Origin: Montifringilla adamsi
Lineage: Eukaryota > Chordata > Aves > Passeriformes > Passeridae
DNA length: 64,000 bases
Reading direction: 5' to 3'
Assembly: GCA_017590115.1 (NCBI GenBank)
Contig: JAGGNK010006113.1
Coordinates: 62,001 to 126,000, forward strand
A program made the translations under genes and the position numbers. The notes under the pieces are model-generated. The model was given only the letters and a program-made list of their open reading frames with translations, made no database searches and was not told the origin of the DNA. Below, one piece after another: positions 24,586 to 36,089 of this stretch; position 1 is the stretch's first letter, and each line of letters opens with the position of its first letter.

Positions 24586-26956
24586 CCCCTCTCTGCTGTT
24601 CCCTAATTTCCTTCTTCAGAGCTCTTCTTGGAAAGACAAGGAAATGGCACCACTTACATCCTATTTTCACATTTGAAAAAGTCTGTGAACAGGGCAAGTC
24701 TGCTACGAGCCTGCCCACATCCAGGATGGGAATCAAATGGAATTATGGAGGTCCTGGGTTATTTCCTGTCTCCTGCTGGAAGACTCCTGAGGGGACAAAG
24801 TAAAAAAAAAATATCCTGGTCTCCCAAAGGAAAGATGTCTCTGAAAGCTTTGAAAGATCAAGAAGTCTCTTTTCTAATCAGAATTAGAATTGTGCTTAAT
24901 TCAATGCCAAGTTTAAATAAGATATTTTGATCCCTTCTGTTCCCAGGGACAGATTTTGAAGGAAGGGAGGGAGGGGACAGCAAAAGAAAACAAGAATTCT
25001 TAACCTGAAGGATGCTGATGGTGTAAAAGTCATTGATTATAAAGACACAAATTCAGAGCAGAAGTTTGGATGTGGTTTCTAAGTGGTAGAGAGGTAATTC
25101 CAACCTGGGGACTGAAACTGGAACTTCTCACTATACGGTGCTGCTCCAGGAATACGAATTCAGATAGGCAGAAAAGAACATGAATTTGGGTCTTCTCCTC
25201 TGGATTCTCTGCAGAGGACACAAAGGCTCAGTTTTTTGAACAGAAAGTCCCTCCCTTGCCAAACAACCTCTGACAACCACTGGCTTTCCACAGGCCAGTG
25301 AAAACAGCTTCGTTTGGTATGCACAGGTTGTTATCTGGAGTAATTAACACCAGTCCTTAACACCCCAGGATTCCTAGACAAGTTTCCAGCAATCAATACC
25401 AAAAAAGGGGAAGTTACAGAGCAGTCACGCACTTCTACCTTTAAAGGTAGCCCCATTTCTGGGGAAGATTTTCTTTCCATGTATTTTTGCCCAGGATTCT
25501 TCCTTGCTGCCAGTTTTTGTGATTTATGCCACTCAAAGGATTCTCCAGTAAGAGCTACAGCCAGGAAAACCCACTGCTGAGTCTAGGCTGGACCCACTGG
25601 CTCTAAAGATGTCCTTTGGGTGAATTTTCCTCTTTTGGACACAGAAACTTTAAGAAATCCTGTATTTACAGCAATGGATATCAATAACAGAAGACATTCA
25701 CATTTCCCAGGCTGCAGGTCAGGGTTGCCATGGTCCAGCCCTGCCTCTGATGCCAGTGTCCTGTCCTTTTATGGGAAGTCATTCCTAATGATTTTCAATG
25801 CTGATTTGCATAATTATTTCTACCTTGAGCCTGTGTTAATGCAGTTTGAGGCAAATGAGGCTGGCTGGGAGCAGGGTGGGAGATCTGGGGCCACCTGCTT
25901 GAACCGGGGCCACCAGCCTGGGGAGCTCAAGGGTCCTCATGCCAAACTGGGGGCAACTGCTGGATAGACCAAGCCCAGCTGCTGGAGACACACATTTTGG
26001 GTGTGAATATTCCTATTGTTTCAGTTCTGGCTGGCTTGAAGAAGAGGATGGAGCCATCCATGCTGTCCATGGTTATGTGAGTGCCGTGTGTTTTGGGGGG
26101 GTGCTGGTAAAGGCTCTGCTCTCCAGGCTGTCCATGTTTGTATATTCCTGCTGGGAATACATGATACCCCACAGTGATTTCCAGACTTGGGAACATGGAT
26201 CTGGGACAGGAGGAACACCATCAGCCCACTGAGTGTGGCTGTCTCTACCACCCTTTTGCTGAACCAACAAATTCTCCAAATTTTCTCTTGAGCCAACCAT
26301 GTTTTTGTCTCCTCAGCTCTCCCTCAGGTCAGGATTACCACACTTCCAGTTAGGAATCACATCCTAGCTCCCAATCTTGATTTTTTAAAATTTCTATCTT
26401 TACAATCAGGGGTTCTTTCACCATCAGCATCCTTCAGGTTAAAGGATTCAGCCATGAACCTCTTGACATGCTTTAAAATTACTAAAGGAGCCAGACACCC
26501 TAAGCCTGACCATGGGGTCTCAGTTCTAAATCTTCCAGTTGGAGTCCCTCTTTTCTGTCCCTAGTTGTGCTGGTCTCACCATCAAGGAGATATCAGGACT
26601 GCTCAGTTCCTGGACACACTCAGTGTTCCAAATGAATTTCACCACGCTCTTGCAAAATATCATCCCTTCTCCTTTGCTGCTACTGGAAAGGCCTTTCCTG
26701 GTACACCCCAAGGTTGACGTTTTATTTTTCCATGGCTGGGGATTGCCCTGGATGCATCCAAGCCTCTCTCCCTTGTTGCTCCCATCTGTTGAGCCTCCCA
26801 GGCTGCAGCAGCAGCTCCATGCACTTGGTTCTGTGGAATTCTGATCCGTTCCTCTCCCTGCTCTCACCAGGATCATCCCTTTGGATGACATCTCAGTCTT
26901 TCTCTGTATTGACAGTGTCCTTCAAAGTTTTGCCTCCAAATCTTTTATTGGCAAGC

Positions 26957-26959
<3 letters not shown>

Positions 26960-26990
<31 letters not shown>
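26960..26990. repeat. poly-T tract
   Basis: 31 uninterrupted T residues. The sequence to its right (from 26991) lacks an antisense polyadenylation signal, so a minus-strand retrocopy is not supported. Confidence 0.9.
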
Positions 26991-26993
<3 letters not shown>

Positions 26994-27469
26994 CCAAGAC
27001 TTCAAATAAAAAATAAAAACATCAAGTAAGTCTTCATCTTAACAGAGGAACATTTATATTGATTTGTGTCCTACTCTTATCTTAGCTTTTTAACCCCCCA
27101 GCACTTTTTCTTTATCTACCACGCACACGAATTCCCATTTTCTCCACTAACACCACAATGAAATGTTTTGCTGAAAATTTTCTGATTGCAGATCTAATCT
27201 CAGGGAAACAAGCTGCTTTATTTAATAAAGATAATTAAATACTAAGGATAAGAACTCTTTGACTATCTGTGCTGTGTGATCCATTTTCCATTTCCTTTTG
27301 TTTTTACTAATTTTGACAATGGATCCAAAGCCTTGTCTGACACTTAACAGGGATGAGCCTTTGTACACCAAGCTGATTTGCAGTGAGAGCATCAACGAGG
27401 CCAATCTTTTAAATCACTTTATTTTGATAACAATAGGTGCCAGGCCTGAAATCCAACCTTTCCCCATCT

Positions 27470-27558
27470 CAGGAATCCCTGTCCATGGCAGGGGGAGTTA
27501 GATGATCTTTAAGGTCTCTTCCAGCCCAGGCCATTTTTGATTCTGTAATTCTCTGATC
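27470..27558 (+). repeat. CR1 LINE 3' tail fragment
   Basis: TGTCCATGGCAGGGGGAGTT and GATGATCTTTAAGGTCTCTT, ending near GATTCTGTAATTCTCTGAT. Confidence 0.85.
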
Positions 27559-28361
27559 TTAGGTCAGAATGGAGTTTAATCCATGGGCAGTGACTGAGAC
27601 ACAGCAATGCCTTCCTTGCCTTCATCCTTTTCCAGAAAAAATCAGCAAAGAGAGGATTTTATACCTCAAGTGGCAGCAGGGCTTGGCCTGAAGGGGTTTC
27701 TGTGGAGGAAGCAGATGGTCAGAATTGAGTCCTTCCCTCTGAGGCTGAATTTTCTGTGCTCATGTCAAGCTCCTCTGCCTTTCCTCTGTGCTCCTGTATT
27801 TGCAGCAGCTTGCCAACACTTTGAAGAGGACATGGCTTCTTATTCCCCATGGAAATGCAAAACACCCATGAGTGATGGAAGCCTGTGTTGGTCAAAGCCT
27901 CAAAGCTTGAGTTACAATATGAATAATGGGTACATGCATGAGATAATGTGAAAAAGCTGCCAATTATTTCAGACAATTGATCAAAGCCAAGAAACTCCTG
28001 CTATCCATTAAGCAACTCTTTGATTGTCCATCCCCTGAAAACCCTCAACCTACACAGAGCAGGAGAGGACAACTTATCCTTTCATTTACTTATTTCTTCT
28101 GAACAGAAACTCCCCTGCACTTCCCTCACTTCCTGCAGAATTTGCCTCCTTCTTTCTCTCCTGCTTTCAAATCATTCCCAATATTTGCATAATTTTCTTT
28201 GGTGGTTGCCACACCTTTGCAGAGGTCACTTGTCAAAGTGCTGCTGCGAAGTGTTGTATTTTAATTTTGAATTTCTGTGCCTTTGAAGCTCACATTTTCC
28301 ATTAGAGAGGAGAAAAAAATAGCAGCCTCCATCCTGCTGTGTACTGCATAAATCATAAATC
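27559..28361. other. unique intergenic sequence
   Basis: Nothing recognised. Confidence 0.4.
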
Positions 28362-28690
28362 ATCACTGAATCATGGAATGGTTTATGTTGGAAGGGAGCT
28401 TAAAAATCATCTCCCTCCAAGCCTCTTCCATGGGCAGGGACACCTTACACTGTCCCAGGCTGATCCAAGCCCCATCCAACCTGGCCTTGGACACTTCCAG
28501 GAATGGGGCATCTACAAATCCTCTGGGAAACCTGTGCCATGGCCTCACAGGGAGGAATTTCTTCCTAATATCCCATCCAGCTCTGCCCTTCTTCAGTTTA
28601 AAACCCTTTCTCCATGTCCTGTCACTCCAGGCCCTTGTTCAGAGTCCCTCTCCAGCTCTCTTGGAGCCCCTTTAGGCACTGGAATGTCTC
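28362..28690 (-). repeat. CR1 LINE 3' fragment
   Basis: Starts TCACTGAATCATGGAATGGT. The full tail runs to the TTCTCTTGGAGCCCCTTTAG block (AGCTCTCTTGGAGCCCC here). Confidence 0.92.
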
Positions 28691-29589
28691 CCTGACCATC
28701 CAGAGCTGACCATCAGGACCATCTGTCCTCTCTTCTCCTCCGAAATCCAACATCTGTCCTTCCTCTCCCAATTTAGAAGTTCAAAGGACTCTCTCAACCT
28801 CCTCAGGAGCCAGGAAATGTGGCTTTTCAAAGAAACAAACATCTGTGAAACATCTGGATGGTGGGGACTTCATTCAGGATTGTGCTCTTGGGACTTTATC
28901 TGCTGAGTTGCCACAGCTCCTCTGGCTGTTGTGGTTGGCTGATGGCCTCTTCAGAAGCCATGTTACTCCTTCCTAATCTGCCAAATCTCTTCTTTGTTTG
29001 TGCTTTCTGGGACACAGGAGACAAGCAAGGCGCACATCACTGACCTGGGACTTTTTTGGAAAATGATTGAAAATAGATCTCAGTGAACAAGCACCTGGAG
29101 ATGTTTTCCACAGGGATCCCTTGATGACTCTGACTTCTTCCTGCTACAAGTGGTTTGGGGAAACTGTGAAGGGGGAAAAAAAACAACAACAGTCTTCTTT
29201 CTTTATTTCTCTGTTTAGTTCTTATCCCAACAGGAGCTCAGGAGGAGATATTCACCTCAGGCCCTGATTCATCTGGGACAGAGACAGGAGCATAGTGAGC
29301 CCATGCACTCCTTGAGTCACAAAAAAGAGACTAGAGAGAAAAACCTCCTGTGCTGGTCCTAAATCTCCCTGGAATGTTTTCTTTCTCCACATGGGCCTTT
29401 TCTTATGTGGGCAGCTGTAGTGAAGGGGTGATTCAGATCACTGAGAGAAGTAAAAATGTATCAGCAAAAGTGGGGTTAATGTGATGTTGTAAAAGCAAGG
29501 TTCACTGTTATTTAATATATGGAAGAAATGTACACAGGAAAATGGAGTTGGAATCAAACTAGAAGGATTTACAGAGAGATGTGAGACAC
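28691..29589. other. unique intergenic sequence
   Basis: No gene or repeat recognised. Confidence 0.4.
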
Positions 29590-30275
29590 AAAAGGGTGAA
29601 GGAGACCCTCCCATTGAATCACAAATTTCAGAGTGGCCCCCCTTGCTGTCTAAATTCTTGATAGAGCCAAGGTGCAGTTAGGTCCAATCTTAGTCCAGAT
29701 TTGGGCAATGTCTTTATATTAAATGTCTTTAAACAATGGTTTATGTCTAATGGAATTATCCACACAAAGTTTATAGTAATTAATACTGAGTACACAGGTT
29801 GGCGATATTACACTGTTATTAATTCAGCTTGATATCAGTAACTCACTGAGGATCTGCCATAAGTAGAGATCTCTCCACCTTGGTCAAGGAAGGATCTCTC
29901 AGTGAAGGAATCTCAAATTCTGAGGGGTGTCCCTGCTCCAGGGGAGACTCTCCTGGCACACAGTCCAGCTGGAATTCAGGGACAACTCAAATGGCACTCA
30001 TCCAAAGATCCTATACTGAGTAAAGGTCTCTTTACCTTGAGGAGCAACCTTGAGAGGTGTCCCAGCTCCAGGGAGGAGATCATTTCCATGGTGGTTCACA
30101 GAAGGTTCACTTAGGCTGTCCTATTTATGGATCAAAGTGGTTGGCTCAGAGTCAAATTTTACCGAATGGAAATGTATGAATGAAACTGCAAGAGGGGCAA
30201 GAGCTGGACATTCCTGGTCCCCTGGTCCAGGGGGTTTTCCCAGATGCCTTCTGTCCCATCTGGGTCACCAGAAAC
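29590..30275 (-). mobile_element. ERV internal leader remnant
   Basis: Sequence directly downstream of the LTR on the minus strand. Five bases after the LTR end (30275-30271, GTTTC) comes a primer-binding-site-like TGGTGACCCAGATGGGACAG (30270-30251), which starts with the TGG expected opposite a tRNA CCA end. The rest is non-coding here. It contains an imperfect internal duplication: AGTAGAGATCTCTCCACCTTG at 29862 against AGTAAAGGTCTCTTTACCTTG at 30019, and GAGGGGTGTCCCTGCTCCAG at 29922 against GAGAGGTGTCCCAGCTCCAG at 30052. No gag, pol or env frame is visible. The left boundary is approximate. Confidence 0.5.
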
Positions 30276-30329
30276 TGATGTCTTGTGAAGGGTGATCTAG
30301 AACAGAGACTAGACAGAGCAAAGTAGGGA

Positions 30330-30335
30330 TTTATT
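30330..30335 (-). terminator. LTR polyadenylation signal AATAAA
   Basis: TTTATT on the plus strand, correctly placed between the LTR TATA box and its CATCA end. Confidence 0.6.
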
Positions 30336-30444
30336 AGAAGGCTTTAATGGATACACCTTGGGCAGTACAAGAGCCCAGCCAGGGCTACACCCAAGATGAA
30401 CCCAAAATGGTCACAAAACACATGACCAGTCAGAGGGTCTCACA

Positions 30445-30452
30445 CTTTTATA
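30445..30452 (-). promoter_or_regulatory. LTR TATA box
   Basis: TATAAAAG on the minus strand, with an inverted ATTGG (CCAAT) 21-25 bp upstream. Confidence 0.6.
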
Positions 30453-30729
30453 AGTTTTTGGTCCATTTGCATATTGGAGTTAATTGTCCAATTACAGCTT
30501 TAGCTTATGAAGTCCCATCCTTCTTGTTTTTCTCTCTTCAGTCTGCTGTTGTTTATGCTCTTGGGCCTGAAATTTGGATCATTTGTCCTTGGTCCCCAGC
30601 GAGAGAAGGAATTATTTTGTTTCCCTACTCTGTGCAGAGAGCTCACCATCCCCTTAATATGAAGCTCAGAATTACACACTAAAGCAGTACAGGATCTGAA
30701 AAACATAAAAGCTAAAACCTGAGGCATCA

Positions 30730-31140
30730 CTTGTACCCACAAGTTTCTCTGTTCCCTGATAAATGAGCCTTGGAAAAGGCACCTGTTACTCATGCTTTGA
30801 TCAATGTTCCAAGCTCATGTGCATCGATGCTCACTGTGTCACTCTGCTCCTCCGTGGTTTTCCTGGAGGAGTTCTTGGCTCAGGCTCTGCCTGCTCTGTG
30901 TTTTGGGCCAAACTACTGCTGGTTTGGTTAAGGGGTCAAGTGAATCCATTAGAGCAGCCCAGGCAACAGACTTCGCATTTTCTTCCATTTTCAGCTCTTC
31001 ACAATTTTCCAGCACAGCCATGTTTTCCCAGTTTAGCAACCAAGACATACAAATTCTTGCATGTGCAATGTACAATTTATCCACCTCCACAGCATTGCTG
31101 TGCTTCATCCATGTGAGATGATGGTGAATTTAGAGTTAGT
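30730..31140. other. unique intergenic sequence
   Basis: Nothing recognised. Confidence 0.4.
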
Positions 31141-31460
31141 GAATAGGCTGGGTTGGAAGGGACCTTTGGGATCATCTCATTCCACCCCCATGCCATGGAA
31201 CAATATCCGCTGTCCCAAGTTGCTCCAAGCCCCATCCAACCTTTGAACACTTCCAGGGATGGGGCAGCCACAGCTTCTCTGGGCGTGCCAGGGCCTCAGC
31301 ACCCTCACAGGGAAGAATTTCTTCCCAGTATTTCATCTTAATCTCACCTCTTTTAGTTTCAAACCAGTCCCTTTGTCCTTTCACCATCTACCCACGTAAA
31401 AAGTCCTTCTCCCTCATTTTTATAACCATCCCTCAAGTACTGGGAGGCTGCAATGATGTG
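31141..31460 (-). repeat. CR1 LINE 3' fragment
   Basis: Lacks the extreme 3' end: it starts inside GCTGGGTTGGAAGGGACCTT. It carries small deletions in the CCATGGGCAGGG block and continues to about AGTACTGGGAGGCTGCAATG. Confidence 0.88.
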
Positions 31461-31835
31461 TCCCCAGGAGTTCTGTCTTTGCCTTAGGACTAGAGCCTTG
31501 GATGGCTGCAAGGCAGGACCACGGGGACACAGGAAAGTTCAAGGGGATCTCAGGAGTTCCTTTCCAAGCTAAACCACTCAGTGACCCTCCCTTGCAGCCC
31601 CACCAGTGCAAACCAAAACCACACTGACCTCCTGCACCCACCACCACTGGCAGTGCTTTCATTTTTAATCCCACAGTGAGGAGAAGTGCTCCCTCCTTCC
31701 AGCCTCCTTTGGTGGGATCAGCAGGACCTCCTGAGCCAGCTCTAGGCCAGTGATCCAAGGCTTGGGTTCTCCTGCTCTCCCAGCCCATCACCTCAGGAAG
31801 TGACAGGTGGTATTTCCCTTCCCTAATGCAACACA
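31461..31835. other. unique intergenic sequence
   Basis: Nothing recognised. Confidence 0.4.
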
Positions 31836-31912
31836 GTCATTGAATTCTTTAGGTTGGAAAAGATTTTTAAAATCACCAAGTCCAAGCCAGCACTGCCAAG
31901 TCCATGAAGGAT
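31836..31912 (-). repeat. short CR1 3' tail fragment
   Basis: AGTCATTGAATTCTTTAGGTTGG and AAGCCAGCACTGCCAAGTCC suggest an older CR1 subfamily. Only about 75 bp remain. Confidence 0.7.
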
Positions 31913-32477
31913 CACAGAATGGCAGATGTAGGGTGAGAAACACTCCCATAGGAAGGATGAAGGCCTGGGACTCACCAGTGAGTGCTGCTGGTTTAAGAAA
32001 TGTTGGATCATGGCTCAGGGAAGGGGGAGCTGGGCTAAGAGCCTCCAGGCAGCCCCACGGGTCTGCAGTCATTCCAGATTTGTCAGGACATCCACATTAT
32101 TTCAGCTAGGCCAAGATAAATTTTACATCTGAGGACCTATTGGGCTGTGATGGCTTTGGATTCAGCCTCTGGAGAGCAGCAGTCCTGGAGCCCATTTTCC
32201 CAAGATTTAGGCTTCTTGTAGTCCTGCCTATAATCCTAAAGTCTAACAGGTGATGGAGCAGAGTCAGGGAAATAAAGACACAAATTTTTTTTTTTTTTTC
32301 TGGACGATTTCAGCCATTAGAGGATAAGCACCAAGGAAGTGAATAATTTGTTGCTCAATTAATTTTTTTTTTTTGCACATTTTGGAAGTGATATCCTCAG
32401 ACCCCTGTGCACTGAGCCATGCCCCTGCTCAGAGTCTGTCTGGTCATGCAGGAGGTGCCAGGGAAATCCAGGTGAGG
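31913..32477. other. unique intergenic sequence
   Basis: Two short T-runs (32287-32300, 32364-32374). No gene recognised. Confidence 0.4.
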
Positions 32478-32822
32478 TTGGGTCTTCCAGTACCTGATGG
32501 GGGACAACAAAAAAAATGGAGAGATACTTCTTACAATGGTACTGAGGGATTGGACAAGGGGAATGGCTTTAAGCTGAAGCAAGGTAGATTTAGATTTAGA
32601 TTAAATATTGGGAAAAAATTCTTCCCTGTGAGGGTGGGGAGGCCCTGGCACAGGTTTTCCAGAGAAGGCTGCTCCATCCCCTGGAAGTGTCCAAGGCCAG
32701 GCTGGACAGGGCTTGGAGCAACCTGGGATAGTGGAAAGTGTCCCTACCCATGGCAGGGGGGTGGTACAGGATGATCTTTAAGGTCCCTTCCAACCCAAAC
32801 CATTCTGGAATTCTGTGATTGG
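32478..32822 (+). repeat. CR1 LINE 3' fragment
   Basis: TTCCAGTACCTGATGGGGGA, GAGCAACCTGGGATAGTGGA and an end of CCATTCTGGAATTCTGTGATT. This is the last CR1 before a 3.6-kb CR1-free block. Confidence 0.92.
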
Positions 32823-34689
32823 CTTTGCAAGGATGTGGGCAGGGTGGCATCAGAATTACCATGGCCCTGCTGGAAACTTTAACCCCACACCCCTGTCCTG
32901 TAGCAGAAATGCTGCCAGATCTGTGTTAAATCTCAGCCCTTCACATCCTATGATACTGGGAAAGAGGCATCAGGTTGTGGGTTTGAGAAATCTAAATAAA
33001 AACAAGCTGCACTGCACAGAAAAGGGGATTCCTCATGTCCTGCAAATGTACTTTGTAGGGACATGTATTTTTAGAGGTGTGGAGAGGATACAAAGCTGAA
33101 ATTTGGGTAAATTCAGTCCCATATCGTGACTCTGGAAAGAATGAAGAACCCAGGTGGCAGCTGTGGGGCCAGGAGAGGTTTCCCAGCCCCCAGGAGAGAT
33201 GCAAAGCACACATGGGATGCAGGCAGAGGCACTTGTAAAAAGCAGACAGGGCTGGAGTTTCCACCTCTTTTATTAGAAATAAGACACATTCATTTTGTGC
33301 TCTGAAAACTGTACAGAAAAAAAAAAAAAAAAGTGTTGACGAACACGGAGAGGAAGGAGGGGAAGGCATGGAAGGAGGGCAGGACATGGGAAAACAGGAT
33401 TAACCGGAGGAGCTGAGCAGAGAAAGTCGAATATCAACAGTTCTTAAACAAACATTTATCTCTGTAATTACATAACACCGTTAATGTCCTGCAAAGGCGG
33501 CTGCAGTGAATGGGTGAGCGGGGAAGGCTGGAGTGAAGAGGGCAGGCTCAGGTGGGCAGAAGGGAAAGGAAAAAAAAAAAAAAAAGAATTAAAACACAGT
33601 AGAAAGATACCTGTATGCTAAAATTCATCATGTGTAATTATAATAATTACAATATCATACAACCCAGCATCTGAGGGAGGCCTTTGTGCTTTCCTGTTTC
33701 ATGAATAAGCTAATATTGAACAATAATGTCACAGTTTTATGAGCAACCACTTTCCCTATTTTTTTAAACTATTTGGATTTATTTAAATTTTCCTTTCCAT
33801 CCTTTGTATCCTATGGTTAATGGCAAGGTAAATGCCTCTGTCCTTGGAGATCACCCATGTGGCCCAAAGGGAAGTCAAAGCAGAGATTTGTCACATCAAG
33901 CAACTCCCCATGGGGGAAGCACAGCTGGGGGCAGTGATTGCTTGGCATCTTGTACCCATTGGTCATTTTTCCCTAAAAATGTGAGGTATGGTATTTTTTA
34001 ATTAAAAGGAGACCCAAGCACAGTATTAATTCAGACTCTGTTCAAGCTTTGCTGCTGTCTGGCACAATCTGGCCACTCACAGCCAGAGGTTTGTCTCCGT
34101 CCACCTCCAAAACTGGGAGAGTTGGTCCAAACATCAGACAGACAGACAGTGCTGGGAATGACAAAAGTAATAATAAAGAAATAAAGCCTGTGTGTAATGC
34201 CACTGGTACATTTTTTAATGATAAAAATATTGCACAACACTTTTTGGGGTGAAATGTAGACACTTCTTTTTTTTTTTTTTTTTTTTTTTAATAACCTTGA
34301 GTAATGTTAAATGAAAAAATTTAAATCTTTTTTTTTTTTTTTTTCATAGTGAAATGAAAAGACTGCATTTTATGAGAGGGAATGTCCTGCTCTCCTGATC
34401 AGCTCCACCTCTTCCTTCCTGTAGGACCACAAACCTGCTGCTGGCTCTGGGCAGCAGGGAGGGCGGAGAAGAGCCAGTGAGGGGAAAATAACCAAAACCC
34501 AAACCAAATAAAGCAAAACAAAGCACTGCAAGCCAGCGGTGAAGGGGCTGTGTATTCCCACCATCCCAAAATTTCCACGGAGCAACTTGCCTTCCACCTT
34601 CAGCAGGTGGCATCCTCACCCCATGCCTGAGCAGTCCTACAGCACAGAAAGGCATTCGAAATGACAGGAGCCAAAGAAAAGAAAGGTCT
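32823..34689. other. CR1-free non-coding block downstream of ADGRB1
   Basis: No CR1 and no gene. It holds AT-rich, conserved-looking stretches (about 33430-33770) and several T/A-runs. Antisense-strand polyadenylation-type hexamers (TTTATT on plus) occur at 33269-33274 and about 33777. It may be distal 3' UTR of ADGRB1 or a regulatory flank; the sequence alone does not decide. Confidence 0.4.
34267..34289. repeat. poly-T tract
   Basis: 23 T residues. A second run follows at about 34329-34344. Confidence 0.9.
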
Positions 34690-35891
34690 CGGGTTTCAAG
34701 TTCTCTTTTTATTGAAGAAAAGAAAAGAAGAAGGAAAAAAATAGATTATTTTGTTTGTATTTTTTTTTGTCTGTTTGTTTCCAAGTGGACGTTATTCATG
34801 TTGTCAGTTTGTCTCAATGTCCTAAGGCAACGTCTCTGTTTACCAATATCTCCAGGTACAGCGGCAGATCTGTCTTTCCCTTTTTCTCTCTCTGCCTTCC
34901 AGGGAGGGGCAGCTTGGAATAAATTTGAGTCCGAAAGCAAGGACAAATAACAGAACAGAAAAAAAAAAAGGAGAAAAAAAAAAAAAAAAAAAGGATGAGG
35001 CCGAGAGGACCTTTGCAAGGCCCGTGCTGAGTTTATCTATTTAACAGTCAATGACATGACCTACATTCTTCTTGTTGGTCTTGTTGTCTACCACCTTCCA
35101 CCCTCTCCCTGGCTATGGGGCGAGCAGGATTTGGAGATTTGGAGCTGGTCCTTTCCTCCGCCGGGGAGGGATGAGAGGAGGAAGCCCCACCTCTCCTTTC
35201 CACCCCAGCCATGGGTGACTCCACCACGTCCCCTCCGCGGGGACCCGCTGTGACCGTGCGCCAATGCCAGGTCGTGGCGTGGCACCCAGGAGTGGCAATG
35301 TCCTTGTGGCCACTTCTTGGCGTGTCCCATCTCCTTCCTTCTTGGATGAGCTGGTGAGGGAGAGGTGGGGGAGCCAGGTATGTCCCTCCAGGCTGGGTCT
35401 GCCCCAGCCAGGCCACATCCCAGCGAGGCTCCCGCAGGTGTCCCCTCTCGGTGTCCCCAAACAACCCTGATCTTCTGGGCCCTCTGTGGTGGCTGCTGGG
35501 CATCCTTCCACACCTCCCTGTGGCAGAGCAGGAGGGCTCCTGGTGTGCTGCAGAGACCAGAGACCATCTTGGCAGGGCTTGTCCCCTGCAGCCCCTCCCC
35601 ACCCTCCTCCTCCTCCTCCTCGCTCTCTTCCAGGCTCACTCCTCCAGTCCTGCCTGGGAAAGCTCGTGTTGTCCTGAACCTACAGCTACTATACTCTATA
35701 AAGTAATATTCCCCCTCTCTGCTGAGAACAATACAAAAGTTACTCCATCTTACCAAAGGTTTCAAAAGAAACCAAACACTTCTCTCGCTCGGTTCCGATT
35801 TAATTTAATCATTTCTTTAAAACGTGGTTTTGTTTTGTTTGTTTCGTTTGTTTTCCGGAAAAAAAAAAAAGTCCTTTTTCTTCCCTTTCGC
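34690..35891 (-). other. ADGRB1 3' UTR (proposed)
   Basis: The region directly after the ADGRB1 stop codon on the minus strand, free of interspersed repeats. 35090-35680 is GC-rich with many CpGs. Long overlapping open frames occur in two minus-strand frames (up to 225 codons, 35088-35765), as expected from GC-rich sequence low in stop codons rather than from a second gene. The proposed end uses the AATAAA at 34713-34708, but later signals are equally possible. Confidence 0.5.
34708..34713 (-). terminator. candidate ADGRB1 polyadenylation signal
   Basis: AATAAA on the minus strand, about 1.18 kb after the stop codon. A T-rich CCTTTCTTTTCTTTGG follows about 20 bp further on, as expected of a downstream element. 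Confidence 0.35.
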
Positions 35892-36089
35892 TCAGACCTC
35901 TGTCTGAAGGTCAATAATGTCTTGTCCCACCAAGGGGATGGTGGCCCCTGTTTTCTCCCACTCTACAGTTTTTAGTTCTAGGGGAGACTGTGCCACAGGT
36001 TCGATGTCCTTTTTAACCCATGATGGCGGGGACTGGACTTTCCTGATGCCTTCCCAGGGTCTCTTGTTTGGTGTCTGCTGTTTTTCTTG
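35892..36089 (-). CDS. ADGRB1: ADGRB1 terminal coding exon (PDZ-ligand C terminus)
   Basis: This exon encodes the last 65 residues plus a TGA stop (35894-35892). It starts after a strong acceptor, a long pyrimidine tract and CTGCAG, in phase 0. It reads [12 protein letters not shown] near its start, [14 protein letters not shown] in the middle and ends DIIDLQTEV. The final QTEV is the class I PDZ ligand by which BAI1 is known to bind MAGI scaffolds and other PDZ proteins. The [10 protein letters not shown] and [21 protein letters not shown] blocks identify ADGRB1 rather than ADGRB2 or ADGRB3. A 13,988-bp intron separates it from the previous exon. The reading frame is intact. Confidence 0.95.
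   Translation of the reverse strand, partial: QEKQQTPNKRPWEGIRKVQSPPSWVKKDIEPVAQSPLELKTVEWEKTGATIPLVGQDIIDLQTEV

Larger units (their letters stand above)
22550..27469. other. mostly unique intergenic sequence
   Basis: About 4.9 kb with no CR1 3' tail. It contains a possible CR1 5'-region remnant (23170-23345), a candidate regulatory block (24120-24540) and two T-runs. 25960-26950 is unidentified; it has a mature-repeat feel but matches no family I recognise. Confidence 0.4.
30276..30729 (-). mobile_element. endogenous retrovirus LTR (solo or 5' LTR of a deleted copy)
   Basis: A 454-bp LTR read on the minus strand. It begins TGATG at 30729 and ends CATCA at 30276, perfect 5-bp terminal inverted repeats with TG..CA ends. 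In order it carries a CCAAT box (30477-30473), a TATA box TATAAAAG (30452-30445) and a polyadenylation signal AATAAA (30335-30330) about 115 bp downstream. It lies in the same orientation as ADGRB1 and about 4 kb beyond that gene's likely 3' end. No second LTR copy is seen in the window. Confidence 0.75.
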
